From: an uncultured SAR86 cluster bacterium
Lineage (GTDB): Bacteria; Pseudomonadota; Gammaproteobacteria; Magnimaribacterales; AG-339-G14
Assembly: GCA_902563105.1 (NCBI GenBank)
Contig: CACEVU010000003.1
Location: 61,787 to 125,786, forward strand
DNA: 64,000 nucleotides
Direction: 5' to 3'
Part shown: one piece after another, positions 8,089-16,643 of the stretch
How the letters are laid out: each line of letters starts with the position of its first letter
How positions within the stretch are numbered: the first letter of the stretch is position 1
Made by a program: the position numbers and the translations under genes
The notes under the pieces: generated by a model
The model's database searches: none
What the model was told of the DNA's origin: nothing
Seen by the model: the letters and a program-made list of their open reading frames with translations, nothing else

Positions 8089-8949
8089 CTATCGAGAGAT
8101 AGCATCTATATATTCAGGACCAATACCACAACAGCCGCCAACAATTTCTGCGCCCAAACTTTCCCAAGTATCTTTATAGTCAACAAATTTTTTTATCGAT
8201 AGGTTTTTTAATTTAACGTCGACATCGTTATCTAATGTCCAACCATGTGGCACATCAAAGACATTTGGATACGCCCCTAAGGGTTTATCTGTTAATTTTT
8301 TTAGGGATTCTAATCCGTGAGTAATTGCCTTAGGATTAGTACAATTGAATAAGTAAGCATCTGGATTATATTCTTCCGCAAAATTAAAAGCATCTTCAAT
8401 GCTTTCTTTGCTTCTGAGTCTGGAACTATCGTCCTCTATTAAAGTCCAGGAAAGCCATATTTTTTTTTCTGGAGATGCTTTAGATTTAATTGCCTCCAGA
8501 ACATTTGAAGTTTCTGCGATCGAAGAAACTGTTTCGCATAAAAATAAATCCACATAAGGATTCAATATGGTTATTAATTCCTCGTATACTGGAATCGATG
8601 TCTTCTTATCCGGTACTAAATCGGGCCGATAACTTTCGTCTAAAGGAGGTAAACCTCCTGCAACTAAGATATCTCTATCATTTTCATTTGATACTTCTCT
8701 TGCCAAAAAACCAGCTTTATCAACCAATTCTGACATCAGGTGAGTTTTATTGTCTTTACAAAGGTAACTTGGAATTGTCGAATATGTATTAGTTGTAATT
8801 ACTTTGGCACCTGCATTTACATATTCTTGATGTACCTCTTTTACAAGATTCGGATTGTCGATAAGGAATTGAGCAGACCACAAGCCTCCTGTAGGTTTAT
8901 TAGATCTTTTAAGCAACTCATTGCCCATACTCCCGTCTAAGATGATCAC
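8089..8949 (-). CDS. homocysteine S-methyltransferase family protein
   Basis: A 286-residue zinc enzyme that transfers a methyl group to homocysteine (or another thiol) from a donor such as S-methylmethionine or betaine. The thiol-activating zinc ligands are visible as Cys203 in FNCTNPKA and Cys273-Cys274 in VGGCCGIGP, and the N-terminal ILDGSMGNELL is typical. The size fits MmuM-type enzymes rather than MetH. The start is GTG 8949, overlapping the stop of the TPR gene by 4 nt (GTGA), which implies translational coupling. Methyl donor cannot be determined. Confidence 0.88.
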   Translation of the reverse strand: MIILDGSMGNELLKRSNKPTGGLWSAQFLIDNPNLVKEVHQEYVNAGAKVITTNTYSTIPSYLCKDNKTHLMSELVDKAGFLAREVSNENDRDILVAGGLPPLDESYRPDLVPDKKTSIPVYEELITILNPYVDLFLCETVSSIAETSNVLEAIKSKASPEKKIWLSWTLIEDDSSRLRSKESIEDAFNFAEEYNPDAYLFNCTNPKAITHGLESLKKLTDKPLGAYPNVFDVPHGWTLDNDVDVKLKNLSIKKFVDYKDTWESLGAEIVGGCCGIGPEYIDAISR

Positions 8950-9392
8950 AAAGTTTTTTCTTCTTCTTTATTAATGTATTTTTTTAGTTGTTCTAATTCG
9001 TCGCAAGAAGTTGGGCATAATTCCTTCAATTTATTTAAATTTACTTGGGCCAATCCAATTCGATCAGTTTCAACAAATAGTTCTCCTTGGTACTCTAAAG
9101 CAATTTTATTATCAGGATCGATTTTGAGAGCTTTTTCGTAAAAAGATTCGGCCTTTTTATAGTTCTTTAATTTTCTTTGCGTAAAAGCATATAAAGTCCA
9201 TCCGTCTGGGTCTTTGGGTTTTGATTTAGTGTATTTACCCAATACTCTATTGGCCTTTCGATACTCTTCTTTATCTAGATGAGCTGTAGCTTTTTGATAT
9301 AGCTCTGTTGGATCAACTTTTTTGTCATATTTTGCCAACAAGACGGAGGAGAAAAAAATTGTAATTGTCAGAATAATTTTAAGAACTTTCAT
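8946..9392 (-). CDS. exported TPR-repeat protein
   Basis: About 148 residues from ATG 9392 (a GTG two codons earlier is an alternative). A signal peptide covers roughly residues 1-20, ending VLLAKYD. The rest is two to three TPR units: one around the YRKANRVLGKY segment, a clear one with NYKKAESFYEKALKIDPDNK, and a degenerate last one ending with a Cys pair in CPTSCDEL. TPRs mediate protein-protein contacts, probably in the periplasm. It overlaps both neighbours by a few bases, so it is in an operon with the DUF1330-like gene and the methyltransferase. Confidence 0.75.
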   Translation of the reverse strand: MKVLKIILTITIFFSSVLLAKYDKKVDPTELYQKATAHLDKEEYRKANRVLGKYTKSKPKDPDGWTLYAFTQRKLKNYKKAESFYEKALKIDPDNKIALEYQGELFVETDRIGLAQVNLNKLKELCPTSCDELEQLKKYINKEEEKTL

Positions 9393-9804
9393 TTTCACCC
9401 ATCAAATTAGTTTCGATATTTAACTGGCCCGCCAATCCTGCCACTCTATGTTGAGCGCTTTTAATGTATTCTGGATCGGAAATCATTTCAAGCATTGCCT
9501 TTCTATTTGGATACATTGCTATAGCTACTTGGTCCCAAAGCTCTTCAACTTCTCCTAACATTAACCTTGTGACATGTCCTCCGAATATGGCTTTTCCTCC
9601 AACTTTTGCCAAATGATCCTGAACCTCCTTGCCATAAATCGCGTAAGCATCCTCTCCAGAAAGGCTAGTTTCCCTTTTATCAGGATATTCTGCTTTTTCT
9701 TTAAACTTCAACAAATTCACCATAAAAATAGGCTTATTATTGTCTTCAACTAAAAAACCTTCCATTTGTTTTTCATCAGGCATTATTTTGTTTTCAACTT
9801 TCAT
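9379..9804 (-). CDS. DUF1330-like dimeric alpha-beta-barrel protein
   Basis: A 141-residue cytoplasmic protein with the DUF1330 pattern: KPIFMVNLLKFKE as first strand, a Y-x-x-Y-x-x-x-V helix region (DAYAIYGKEVQDHLAKVG), then GHVTRLMLGE and WDQVAIAMYPNRKAMLEMI. These proteins form ferredoxin-like dimers, often of unknown function, some near oxidoreductases. A GGAG site stands 7 nt before ATG 9804. It is 15 bp downstream of the OYE gene and overlaps the TPR gene by 14 nt. It shares its fold with the exported two-domain family of this window but lacks a signal peptide. Confidence 0.75.
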   Translation of the reverse strand: MKVENKIMPDEKQMEGFLVEDNNKPIFMVNLLKFKEKAEYPDKRETSLSGEDAYAIYGKEVQDHLAKVGGKAIFGGHVTRLMLGEVEELWDQVAIAMYPNRKAMLEMISDPEYIKSAQHRVAGLAGQLNIETNLMGENESS

Positions 9805-9819
9805 AAATGATCTCCGTAT

Positions 9820-11127
9820 TTAATTTAAATTAAAATTTTTATATTTTTCTGTAGCTTTTTGATCTTCCTTGGTATCTTCTCTAAATGCTTTCCAAGGTTT
9901 TAAATCAAGATCTGGCATAAGGCCTGTACCCATTTTTTTTATTTGCTGATAAAACCAAGCTTGAGCGCTAAAAGCGTTGATAGCCTGGATGATCCTAAAT
10001 GGACTTGAAGGCGAGAGTAGCCATGGTCCGATCGATAAAGTTTTTTCATATTTGGGGAGTTCTGAGATTTTTCCTGCAAGGAGTTCTTTAACTGCATAAG
10101 GATTTGCACACAGGGGTCTTCCGATACCAACAATTTCACAAGCTCCGTCATCTAATGCTGCCTGAATACCTGCTTTTGTTCTAAACCCACCAGTAACCAT
10201 AAGTGGGATTTTAACGACTTTAGAAATTTCTTCAGCGTACGAAAGGAAATAAGCTTCTCGAGCAATTGTGCTTTCTTTTCTGTTTTCGCTTCGCTCAGGA
10301 TTAATACTCACATTATCTAAGCCCAATAATCTAGGTTGTTCATATGTTCCTCCGGAGATTTCAATATTATCAATCCCAGAGTCACTAAATAATTTTGCTA
10401 CTTGGATGGATTCTTGGGAAGAAAAACCTCCTTTTTGAAAATCTGCAGAATTCATCTTTATTGAAATAGCGAAATCGTGTCCAACTTCTTCTCTGCATTT
10501 ATTGATGATCTCTAAGTGCATTCTTGCTCTGTTTTCAATTGATCCACCCCATGCATCTGTTCTTTGATTGATATCTGGAGATAGAAATTGAGATAAAAGG
10601 TATCCGTGTGCCGAATGTAATTGAATTCCATCAAATCCAGTTTCTCTTGCAATTTTCGCTGTGAATACAAATCTCTTAATAACATCTTGAATATCTTCCT
10701 CGGTCATAGGAATCGGCTTCCCATATTTACGACCAGGAATTTTCAATTGGATATCCGAAGGTGACATTGGGGACATGTTAATCTCTCCTGGAGTTTGCCT
10801 TCCTGCGTGAGATATTTGCATCCAAAGTTTGCTTCCACCCGAAGTAGCAGCTTCAGCCCATTTTTTTAACATAGGCAATTGTTCCTTATAAGTACCTTCT
10901 TCAATAGCAACATTAGCCGGACCTTCTAGGTTTTCTTTGTGCACTTGAACATTTCCAGTTAGCAAGATTCCAATATCGCCAGCGCCCCACATTTTATAAA
11001 GCTCAATATGTTTTTCATTAGTAAAATTGTCGCCCGAGGCAATTCTTTCAGTCATAGCAGCTTTACAAATTCTATTTTTGATAACTTGTCCACATGGAAG
11101 GGTTAAAGGGTCGGTTATGATGGTCAT
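9820..11127 (-). CDS. NADH:flavin oxidoreductase, old yellow enzyme family
   Basis: A 435-residue FMN TIM-barrel enzyme that reduces activated C=C bonds, for example of enones or nitro compounds. The family signatures WMQISHAGRQTP, HSAHGYLLSQFLSPDINQRT and DAWGGSIENRARMHLEII are present, and the C-terminal phosphate-binding part reads MVTGGFRTKAG...EIVGIGRPL. It lacks the extra FeS/FAD domains of 2,4-dienoyl-CoA reductase FadH. First gene of a four-gene minus-strand operon (OYE, DUF1330-like, TPR, homocysteine methyltransferase). Divergent from the MBL gene at 11220. Confidence 0.9.
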   Translation of the reverse strand: MTIITDPLTLPCGQVIKNRICKAAMTERIASGDNFTNEKHIELYKMWGAGDIGILLTGNVQVHKENLEGPANVAIEEGTYKEQLPMLKKWAEAATSGGSKLWMQISHAGRQTPGEINMSPMSPSDIQLKIPGRKYGKPIPMTEEDIQDVIKRFVFTAKIARETGFDGIQLHSAHGYLLSQFLSPDINQRTDAWGGSIENRARMHLEIINKCREEVGHDFAISIKMNSADFQKGGFSSQESIQVAKLFSDSGIDNIEISGGTYEQPRLLGLDNVSINPERSENRKESTIAREAYFLSYAEEISKVVKIPLMVTGGFRTKAGIQAALDDGACEIVGIGRPLCANPYAVKELLAGKISELPKYEKTLSIGPWLLSPSSPFRIIQAINAFSAQAWFYQQIKKMGTGLMPDLDLKPWKAFREDTKEDQKATEKYKNFNLN

Positions 11128-11157
11128 ATAAAGCTCTTTGAATCTATAAATTTATTT

Positions 11158-11186
11158 TTGACATTACTTACGTCAGTAGATAATTT
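11158..11186 (+). promoter_or_regulatory. promoter with imperfect palindrome in its spacer
   Basis: TTGACA (11158-11163) and a weak TAATTT (11181-11186) are 17 bp apart in the divergent region between the OYE and MBL genes. The spacer holds TACTTACGTCAGTA (11165-11178), a 14-bp imperfect palindrome of form TACTNACGTNAGTA, well placed for an operator. The regulator is unknown. Confidence 0.45.
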
Positions 11187-11219
11187 ACATTAAATATAAA
11201 AATATTTTACGAAAAATCG

Positions 11220-12263
11220 ATGAGAATTTGGAAAGTCTTTTTAGTTATTATTCTAATAATCGCAGGTTTATTTCTTTCATTGAGACTTACAACCGTGCAA
11301 GATTTTATTTTTAAATCACTTGTAACTAATTTAGCCAATTTTGAAAGTAGTTTCCCTGCAGAAGACTCTTTAAGTGCAATTGTTTGTGGTAGCAGATCTC
11401 CATTAGTTTCACCTGGAAGAGCTCAAACTTGTATAGCGGTTCAAGCTGGATCAAATATCTTCATTGTGGACATCGGCGATGGAAGCGCAAATAATATACA
11501 AGCTTTTAATATTCCGACAGACAAAATAAAAGCAGTTTTGATAACTCATCTACATTCGGATCACTTTTCTGATCTTGCTGATTTACATCTCCTTTCTTGG
11601 GTGCAGGGAAGGAGTGGCAAATTGAAAGTGTTTGGCCCTGAAGGAATAGATTTGGTGACTTCGGGATTTGAACTTGCTTATGAGAAAGATTATCAATTTA
11701 GAACTGAACATCATGGTGAAGAAATGCTTCCAAGGGCCAATGCTGGCTTTGATACGACGACGATAGATCTCAATAATGCAGTAATTTTTGATAAAAATGG
11801 TTTAAAAATAACCGCTTTTAAAGTGACTCACGAACCAGTTGACCCTGCTCTAGGTTTTAGATTTGATTATAAAGGGAGATCAATTGTTATCTCGGGGGAT
11901 ACTTCATACGACGAAAATTTAGCTAAAGCTGCAAAAGACGCTGATGTGATGTTTGCTGAAGCGCAAGCCAATCATATGCTTAATGTTATGAAAGAGTCGG
12001 TCGATGGTCCACTCAAAAAGATTTTAGACGACATTCAAACTTATCATATGACTCCTGTTGAGGCAGCTAAACTTGCAAAAATGGCAAGAGTCGATCATGT
12101 AATTTTCTATCATTTAAATCCGGCGCCAAGGATTGGTATCATGGAAAATATTTTTACTAGAGGAGTAAATGAAATCATCGAAGATTGGACAATGTCCAAA
12201 GATGGAACAATGGTGGTTTTGCCTATAGAATCAAACGAGATAAAAATATCAGAATTGAATTAG
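11220..12263 (+). CDS. membrane-anchored metallo-beta-lactamase-fold hydrolase (RNase Z / arylsulfatase-like subgroup)
   Basis: A 347-residue protein with an N-terminal hydrophobic anchor or signal (about residues 5-22). The MBL metal motif is intact: HLHSDH at 110-115 (His110, His112, Asp114, His115), SGDTSYD further on for the bridging Asp, and VIFYHLNP for the last His. The order GSRSP-x-x-SPGRAQTC at the start of the domain resembles RNase-Z-like/arylsulfatase-type hydrolases, but export argues against tRNA processing. It begins a plus-strand run with the DUF3604 lipoprotein and amidase. Substrate unknown. Confidence 0.8.
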   Translation: MRIWKVFLVIILIIAGLFLSLRLTTVQDFIFKSLVTNLANFESSFPAEDSLSAIVCGSRSPLVSPGRAQTCIAVQAGSNIFIVDIGDGSANNIQAFNIPTDKIKAVLITHLHSDHFSDLADLHLLSWVQGRSGKLKVFGPEGIDLVTSGFELAYEKDYQFRTEHHGEEMLPRANAGFDTTTIDLNNAVIFDKNGLKITAFKVTHEPVDPALGFRFDYKGRSIVISGDTSYDENLAKAAKDADVMFAEAQANHMLNVMKESVDGPLKKILDDIQTYHMTPVEAAKLAKMARVDHVIFYHLNPAPRIGIMENIFTRGVNEIIEDWTMSKDGTMVVLPIESNEIKISELN

Positions 12264-12296
12264 TATTTAACGAGGTAAATTTTTAGTGGGGAGAAG

Positions 12297-14366
12297 ATGA
12301 TAAAAATTTTAAGTTTGGTAATTCTGTCAGCTTTGTTTTTCGGTTGCGCGGACTCTTCTTTAGAAATTAAAGACTTTTCTGTTGAAAATAAATCAACATC
12401 TAGTCCTAGTAAAGATTATAACGAAGAAAGAAACGCTTATTTTGGTGACTTACACGTTCACACCATGTACTCGTTTGATGCATACGTTTTTGGAACAACT
12501 GCTTCTCCCGATGATGCTTATCGATTTGCTAAAGGCGATACAATAAAACATGCTTTGGGTTTTGACATGAAACTCAGAGAACCGTTGGATTTTTATGGAG
12601 TAACTGATCATGGTTTTTATCTTGGAATGATCAGGGCTTGGGCAGATACCTCAACGGAGGTTTCTAAAACTCCAGGTGTTGAAAGCTTCCACAACATGAA
12701 CCGTCCTGAAAATCTTACAATTGAATCTTCAGCTGAAAGAGCCAACAGTTTTAGAGGCGCCATTGATGCAATTGTGAATCCTTACCCTTGGTATCATCCA
12801 AAAATTTTACAAGCATATTTATCTAATCACGTTTCGCTAGCTTTAAGATCTTTTGATGATGAAATACATAAATCAGCTTGGGCAGATATTGCACGATCAG
12901 CAAATGAGCATAATGATCCAGGTAACTTTACTACTTTCATAGCCTATGAGTACACAACATCGACAGACGTTGAAAACGGAAACTTACATAGAAATGTGAT
13001 TTTTAACTCTTCCAGTGCTCCTGAAAGACCATTTTCAAGAATTGACTCTCTCAACCCCGAAGATCTTTGGTCGTGGATGGATCAATTGAGGGACAAAGGT
13101 ATCGATTCAATTGCAATGCCACATAACAGTAACGGTTCTAATGGACAAATGTTTGAGATGGAAACCTTTGACGGATCAGCATTAGGACTAGATTATGCTG
13201 AAACTAGAATGAGAAATGAGCCAATTGTTGAAATGACTCAGGTAAAAGGCACAAGCGATACTCATCCTTTGCTATCACCAAATGATGAATGGGCTGATTT
13301 TGGCATCATGGATACAAGAGTTGGAAGTTTTCCCAGAACATATTCTCAACCTGCTGGAAGTTACATTAGAGATGCTTATTTCAGAGGGCTGACATTGGAG
13401 TGGGAAAATAGAGGTAATCCCTATAAATTCGGAGTTATTGGTTCTTCCGATACTCATACTGCAGCAAGTTCTTTTGATGAATCTAATTATTGGTCTAAAG
13501 TTGGAATACTTGATGGAACACCAGAGGGAAGAGGCACACTGCCAATTACGCCAGCGCAACAAGGCCTCCTTGGCCGTCCTAATCCTGGAGATTCTGGTCT
13601 TGGCTTAGAATTAGTGTCTGGTCCAGAAGGAGACTATATTGAATCAGGATTTTCTCAATGGGGTGCAGCTGGACTGGCTGCAGTCTGGGCTGAAGAAAAT
13701 ACAAGAGATTCAATTTTTAGCGCTTTAAGAAGAAAAGAAACATTTGCTACTAGTGGAAATAGAATTTCAGTCCGCTTTTTTGCAGGTTATAGGATGAATG
13801 AGCTTGATTTGAATGATGAAAGTTTAATAAAAGAAGCTTACAGAAACGGAGTTCCAATGGGTGCAGATTTGGTCTCGAAAGGAGAAAAAATTCCTAACTT
13901 TTTAGTTTGGGCCCAAAGAGCGAAAAATGGCGCTCCTCTTCAAAGAGTTCAAATCATCAAAGGCTCTATAGATAAATTCACAGCGAGACCCACTGAAAAA
14001 GTATACGATGTTGCTTGCTCAAATGGATTGAAGGTTGATCCTAAAACCAATAGATGCCCGGATAATGGAGCTACGGTGAATATTGAAACTTGTGAAATTT
14101 CTCGTGACGTTGGTTCGGCTGAGATAAAGGCAGTTTGGCAAGATCCAGATTTTGATAAAGATGAAAAAGCTTTTTATTACGTCAGAGTATTAGAAAATCC
14201 AAGTTGCCCATGGAGAATTTGGGATGCAATAAAAGCAGGAAAAAAGCCTAGGCCGGATTTAGCTGACCCTTTTCAAGAAAGGGCGTGGTCTAGTCCAATT
14301 TGGTATATTCCGAGTCTAAAAAATCCTGGAGGGGCTTTCACCATAGAAAATATTTTAGATAACTAA
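12297..14366 (+). CDS. DUF3604 lipoprotein, PHP-like metal-dependent hydrolase
   Basis: A 689-residue protein with a lipoprotein signal (ALFFGC, Cys17). After a short linker comes the DUF3604 start YFGDLHVHTMYSFDAYVFG (about 48-66), whose D-x-H-x-H matches the first metal motif of PHP-type phosphoesterases. Further histidines occur in GVTDHGFYLG, AMPHNSNGSNG and GSSDTHTAAS. The C-terminal region has four or more Cys that may form disulfides. GGGGAG precedes the ATG. It probably acts as an exported lipid-anchored hydrolase. The family is uncharacterised in my knowledge. Cotranscribed with the MBL hydrolase and the amidase (16-33 bp gaps). Confidence 0.85.
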   Translation: MIKILSLVILSALFFGCADSSLEIKDFSVENKSTSSPSKDYNEERNAYFGDLHVHTMYSFDAYVFGTTASPDDAYRFAKGDTIKHALGFDMKLREPLDFYGVTDHGFYLGMIRAWADTSTEVSKTPGVESFHNMNRPENLTIESSAERANSFRGAIDAIVNPYPWYHPKILQAYLSNHVSLALRSFDDEIHKSAWADIARSANEHNDPGNFTTFIAYEYTTSTDVENGNLHRNVIFNSSSAPERPFSRIDSLNPEDLWSWMDQLRDKGIDSIAMPHNSNGSNGQMFEMETFDGSALGLDYAETRMRNEPIVEMTQVKGTSDTHPLLSPNDEWADFGIMDTRVGSFPRTYSQPAGSYIRDAYFRGLTLEWENRGNPYKFGVIGSSDTHTAASSFDESNYWSKVGILDGTPEGRGTLPITPAQQGLLGRPNPGDSGLGLELVSGPEGDYIESGFSQWGAAGLAAVWAEENTRDSIFSALRRKETFATSGNRISVRFFAGYRMNELDLNDESLIKEAYRNGVPMGADLVSKGEKIPNFLVWAQRAKNGAPLQRVQIIKGSIDKFTARPTEKVYDVACSNGLKVDPKTNRCPDNGATVNIETCEISRDVGSAEIKAVWQDPDFDKDEKAFYYVRVLENPSCPWRIWDAIKAGKKPRPDLADPFQERAWSSPIWYIPSLKNPGGAFTIENILDN

Positions 14367-14382
14367 TATCGAATATAAAAAA

Positions 14383-15831
14383 ATGATCTTCGATAATGCT
14401 CAGAAAATTCTTAAAAATATTAAAGAAAAAAAATACTCGGTTGTCGAAGTTTTAGAATCCTTTTTACATCAAGTAGAAAAAGTAAATCCCACAATAAACG
14501 CAATCGTGGCTTTAGATGCTGAAAGAGCATTGGAAAAAGCAAAAGTTGCTGACAATAAAATAAACTCAAATTCAAAACTTGGTTCGTTACATGGTCTGCC
14601 AATGACAATTAAAGATGCATTTGAAGTTGAAGGAATTGTTTCGACAGGAGGAAATCCTTTATGGAAAGATAATCTTCCAACAAGAAATGCTGAAGCAGTT
14701 CAAAGGTTGGTTGATGCTGGCGCAATTATCTTTGGAAAAACCAATGTTCCATATTTATCTTCAGATTTACAAAGTTTTAACGATATCTATGGAGTCACTA
14801 ATAACCCATGGGATTTAGAGAGAACACCAGGTGGATCTTCAGGGGGCTCAGCAGCAGCACTTGCCTCTGGTATGACACCTCTCGAGCTAGGTTCTGATAT
14901 TGGCGGTTCTATAAGAGTTCCTGCTCACTTTTGCGGTTTATTTGGTCATAAGCCAAGCTACAACATCATTTCCGAAGTTGGACACATGCCGCCACCGCCT
15001 GGAGCAATTTCAACAGGGAATGGATTATCTGTTGCAGGTCCTTTAGCAAGGTCTCCCGAAGATCTTGAACTTGCCTTAGATGTGCTGGTAGCTCCTCAAG
15101 AGCAAGACCAATCTGCTTGGAAAATAAAACTTCCTGAAGCAAGAGCAAAAAGAGCAAGTGAATTGAAAGTTGCAATATGGCCAAATGAATCCTATGCAGA
15201 AGTTGACGAAGAAATTTCTAAACTAATTTTAGAAGTTGGGGAAGATTTGAAGCATGCTGGAGCTTCAGTTGAAACTGCAAAATTACCGATTAGCTTTGAA
15301 GAAATCGATAAAATTTATAGTCAGCTTTTGAATCCCCTTATGCTGGCTGGCGCACCTCAAGAAACATTTGAAACCCTAGAAAAACTTAACGCGGGATTAG
15401 ATCCTAGCGATATGTCTGAGCTTGCAAAGGTAGCAAGAGGATCCGTCTTAAAATACTCTGACTGGGTTGTAATCAATGCAATGAGACAAAATATGCGTCA
15501 AAAGTGGAGAAAATTCTTTGATAATTATGACGTCATTTTAAGTCCTACTTCAATTACTCCAGCCTTTAAACATAATCATGATCCTGTGCATGAGCGCAAA
15601 TTAAATATTAATGGCAAAGATCAAGAATACTTAAGAGCAACGCTTTGGGCGGGTCCGGCTGTATCTGCTGGTTTGCCTAGTACTAATGTCCCTATCGGTT
15701 TATCCTCAAAAGGCCTGCCCATTGGAATGCAAATAATGGGTCCTTATCTTGAAGACAAAACGTGTTTACAAGCTGCAAAATTTGTTCAGGATTTAAGAGG
15801 AAAATTTAAAGTTCCGCCAAGTCTCAATTAA
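14383..15831 (+). CDS. amidase-signature family amidase
   Basis: A 482-residue hydrolase cleaving carboxamides. The Ser-cisSer-Lys triad is visible: Lys77 in PMTIKDAF, Ser152 in PGGSSGGSAAAL and Ser176 in SDIGGSIRVP. It resembles stand-alone amidases more than GatA, since gatB and gatC are not near. No signal peptide. The C-terminus has the typical AGLPSTNVPIGLSSKGLPIGMQI segment. It follows the DUF3604 gene by 16 bp and precedes the PPIase gene by 17 bp. Natural substrate unknown. Confidence 0.9.
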   Translation: MIFDNAQKILKNIKEKKYSVVEVLESFLHQVEKVNPTINAIVALDAERALEKAKVADNKINSNSKLGSLHGLPMTIKDAFEVEGIVSTGGNPLWKDNLPTRNAEAVQRLVDAGAIIFGKTNVPYLSSDLQSFNDIYGVTNNPWDLERTPGGSSGGSAAALASGMTPLELGSDIGGSIRVPAHFCGLFGHKPSYNIISEVGHMPPPPGAISTGNGLSVAGPLARSPEDLELALDVLVAPQEQDQSAWKIKLPEARAKRASELKVAIWPNESYAEVDEEISKLILEVGEDLKHAGASVETAKLPISFEEIDKIYSQLLNPLMLAGAPQETFETLEKLNAGLDPSDMSELAKVARGSVLKYSDWVVINAMRQNMRQKWRKFFDNYDVILSPTSITPAFKHNHDPVHERKLNINGKDQEYLRATLWAGPAVSAGLPSTNVPIGLSSKGLPIGMQIMGPYLEDKTCLQAAKFVQDLRGKFKVPPSLN

Positions 15832-15848
15832 GTGTTTCTGACATAAAA

Positions 15849-16643
15849 ATGAAAAAAATCTTAGTTTTTCTAGGAATAGGTATTTTAATTTTGCTTATAG
15901 ATTTGGCTTTGAATTATGACGAAGATAGATTGAATATCTTTATATCGGATCAAGAAGTAGAGAGTTTGATATCATCTTGGCAGTTGCAAGTTGGAAGATC
16001 TCCTTCAAAAAAAGATATTAAAAGGATAATTGATGACATCATTAAAGAAGAGATTTTGTACCGAGAGGCATTGAGATTAAATTTAGATCTTGAAGATAGA
16101 ATAATTAAAAGGAGACTTGCCCAAAAAATATCTTTTCTAAGAGAAGAAACATCGATTGCCCCTCCTAAATCAAATGAACTTGATAAATTTTTTCAGAAAA
16201 ATCTAAGTTCTTATATCGTTCCTGAAAAATTTACTTTTACACATTTTTATTTTTCATCAGAGAGAGGTGGTATGAGAAGATCAAAAGATGCTCTGCTAAA
16301 CATATCAGATGACGATTCTCCAGATAGCGATCCTTTTATGTTAGGTAAAAATTTTGTTGAGAAATCCGCCGAAGAAATAAGAAGAGATTTTGGTAATGGT
16401 TTTGCTGAAAATTTTAATAACCCTGTTCTGGGAGTTTGGATCGGGCCAATAGAATCTGTTTATGGATTTCATATTGTTAAGATATTAGAAAAATCAAAAA
16501 GTTACACTCCAACCTTAGGTCAAATTATAGAAAAAGTTGAAGTAGATTATTTTCTTGAAGAAAAACAAAAAAGTTTAGATTCTTACCTTAATGAATTAAG
16601 GGAGAAATATAAAATTGTCATAAATCCTAAGTATGTTCAATGA
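15849..16643 (+). CDS. membrane-anchored peptidyl-prolyl isomerase-like protein (SurA/PpiC type)
   Basis: A 264-residue protein with an N-terminal membrane anchor (about 4-22), then a SurA-N-like helical region containing KKDIKRIIDDIIKEEILYREA, and a degenerate parvulin domain whose end reads IGPIESVYGFHIVKILEK. Parvulins isomerise Xaa-Pro bonds and act as periplasmic chaperones. The canonical parvulin core is hard to follow in the middle, so catalytic activity is uncertain. It overlaps the HupE/UreJ-like gene by 4 nt (ATGA), suggesting that it helps fold or assemble that membrane protein. Confidence 0.75.
   Translation: MKKILVFLGIGILILLIDLALNYDEDRLNIFISDQEVESLISSWQLQVGRSPSKKDIKRIIDDIIKEEILYREALRLNLDLEDRIIKRRLAQKISFLREETSIAPPKSNELDKFFQKNLSSYIVPEKFTFTHFYFSSERGGMRRSKDALLNISDDDSPDSDPFMLGKNFVEKSAEEIRRDFGNGFAENFNNPVLGVWIGPIESVYGFHIVKILEKSKSYTPTLGQIIEKVEVDYFLEEKQKSLDSYLNELREKYKIVINPKYVQ

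Noticed and set aside
8490..8792. 100-codon plus-strand frame opposite the homocysteine methyltransferase
   Set aside because: Antisense shadow. The opposite strand has all catalytic motifs in place.
13275..13562. 95-codon minus-strand frame inside DUF3604
   Set aside because: Fully antisense to a strongly supported gene, with no start signal.
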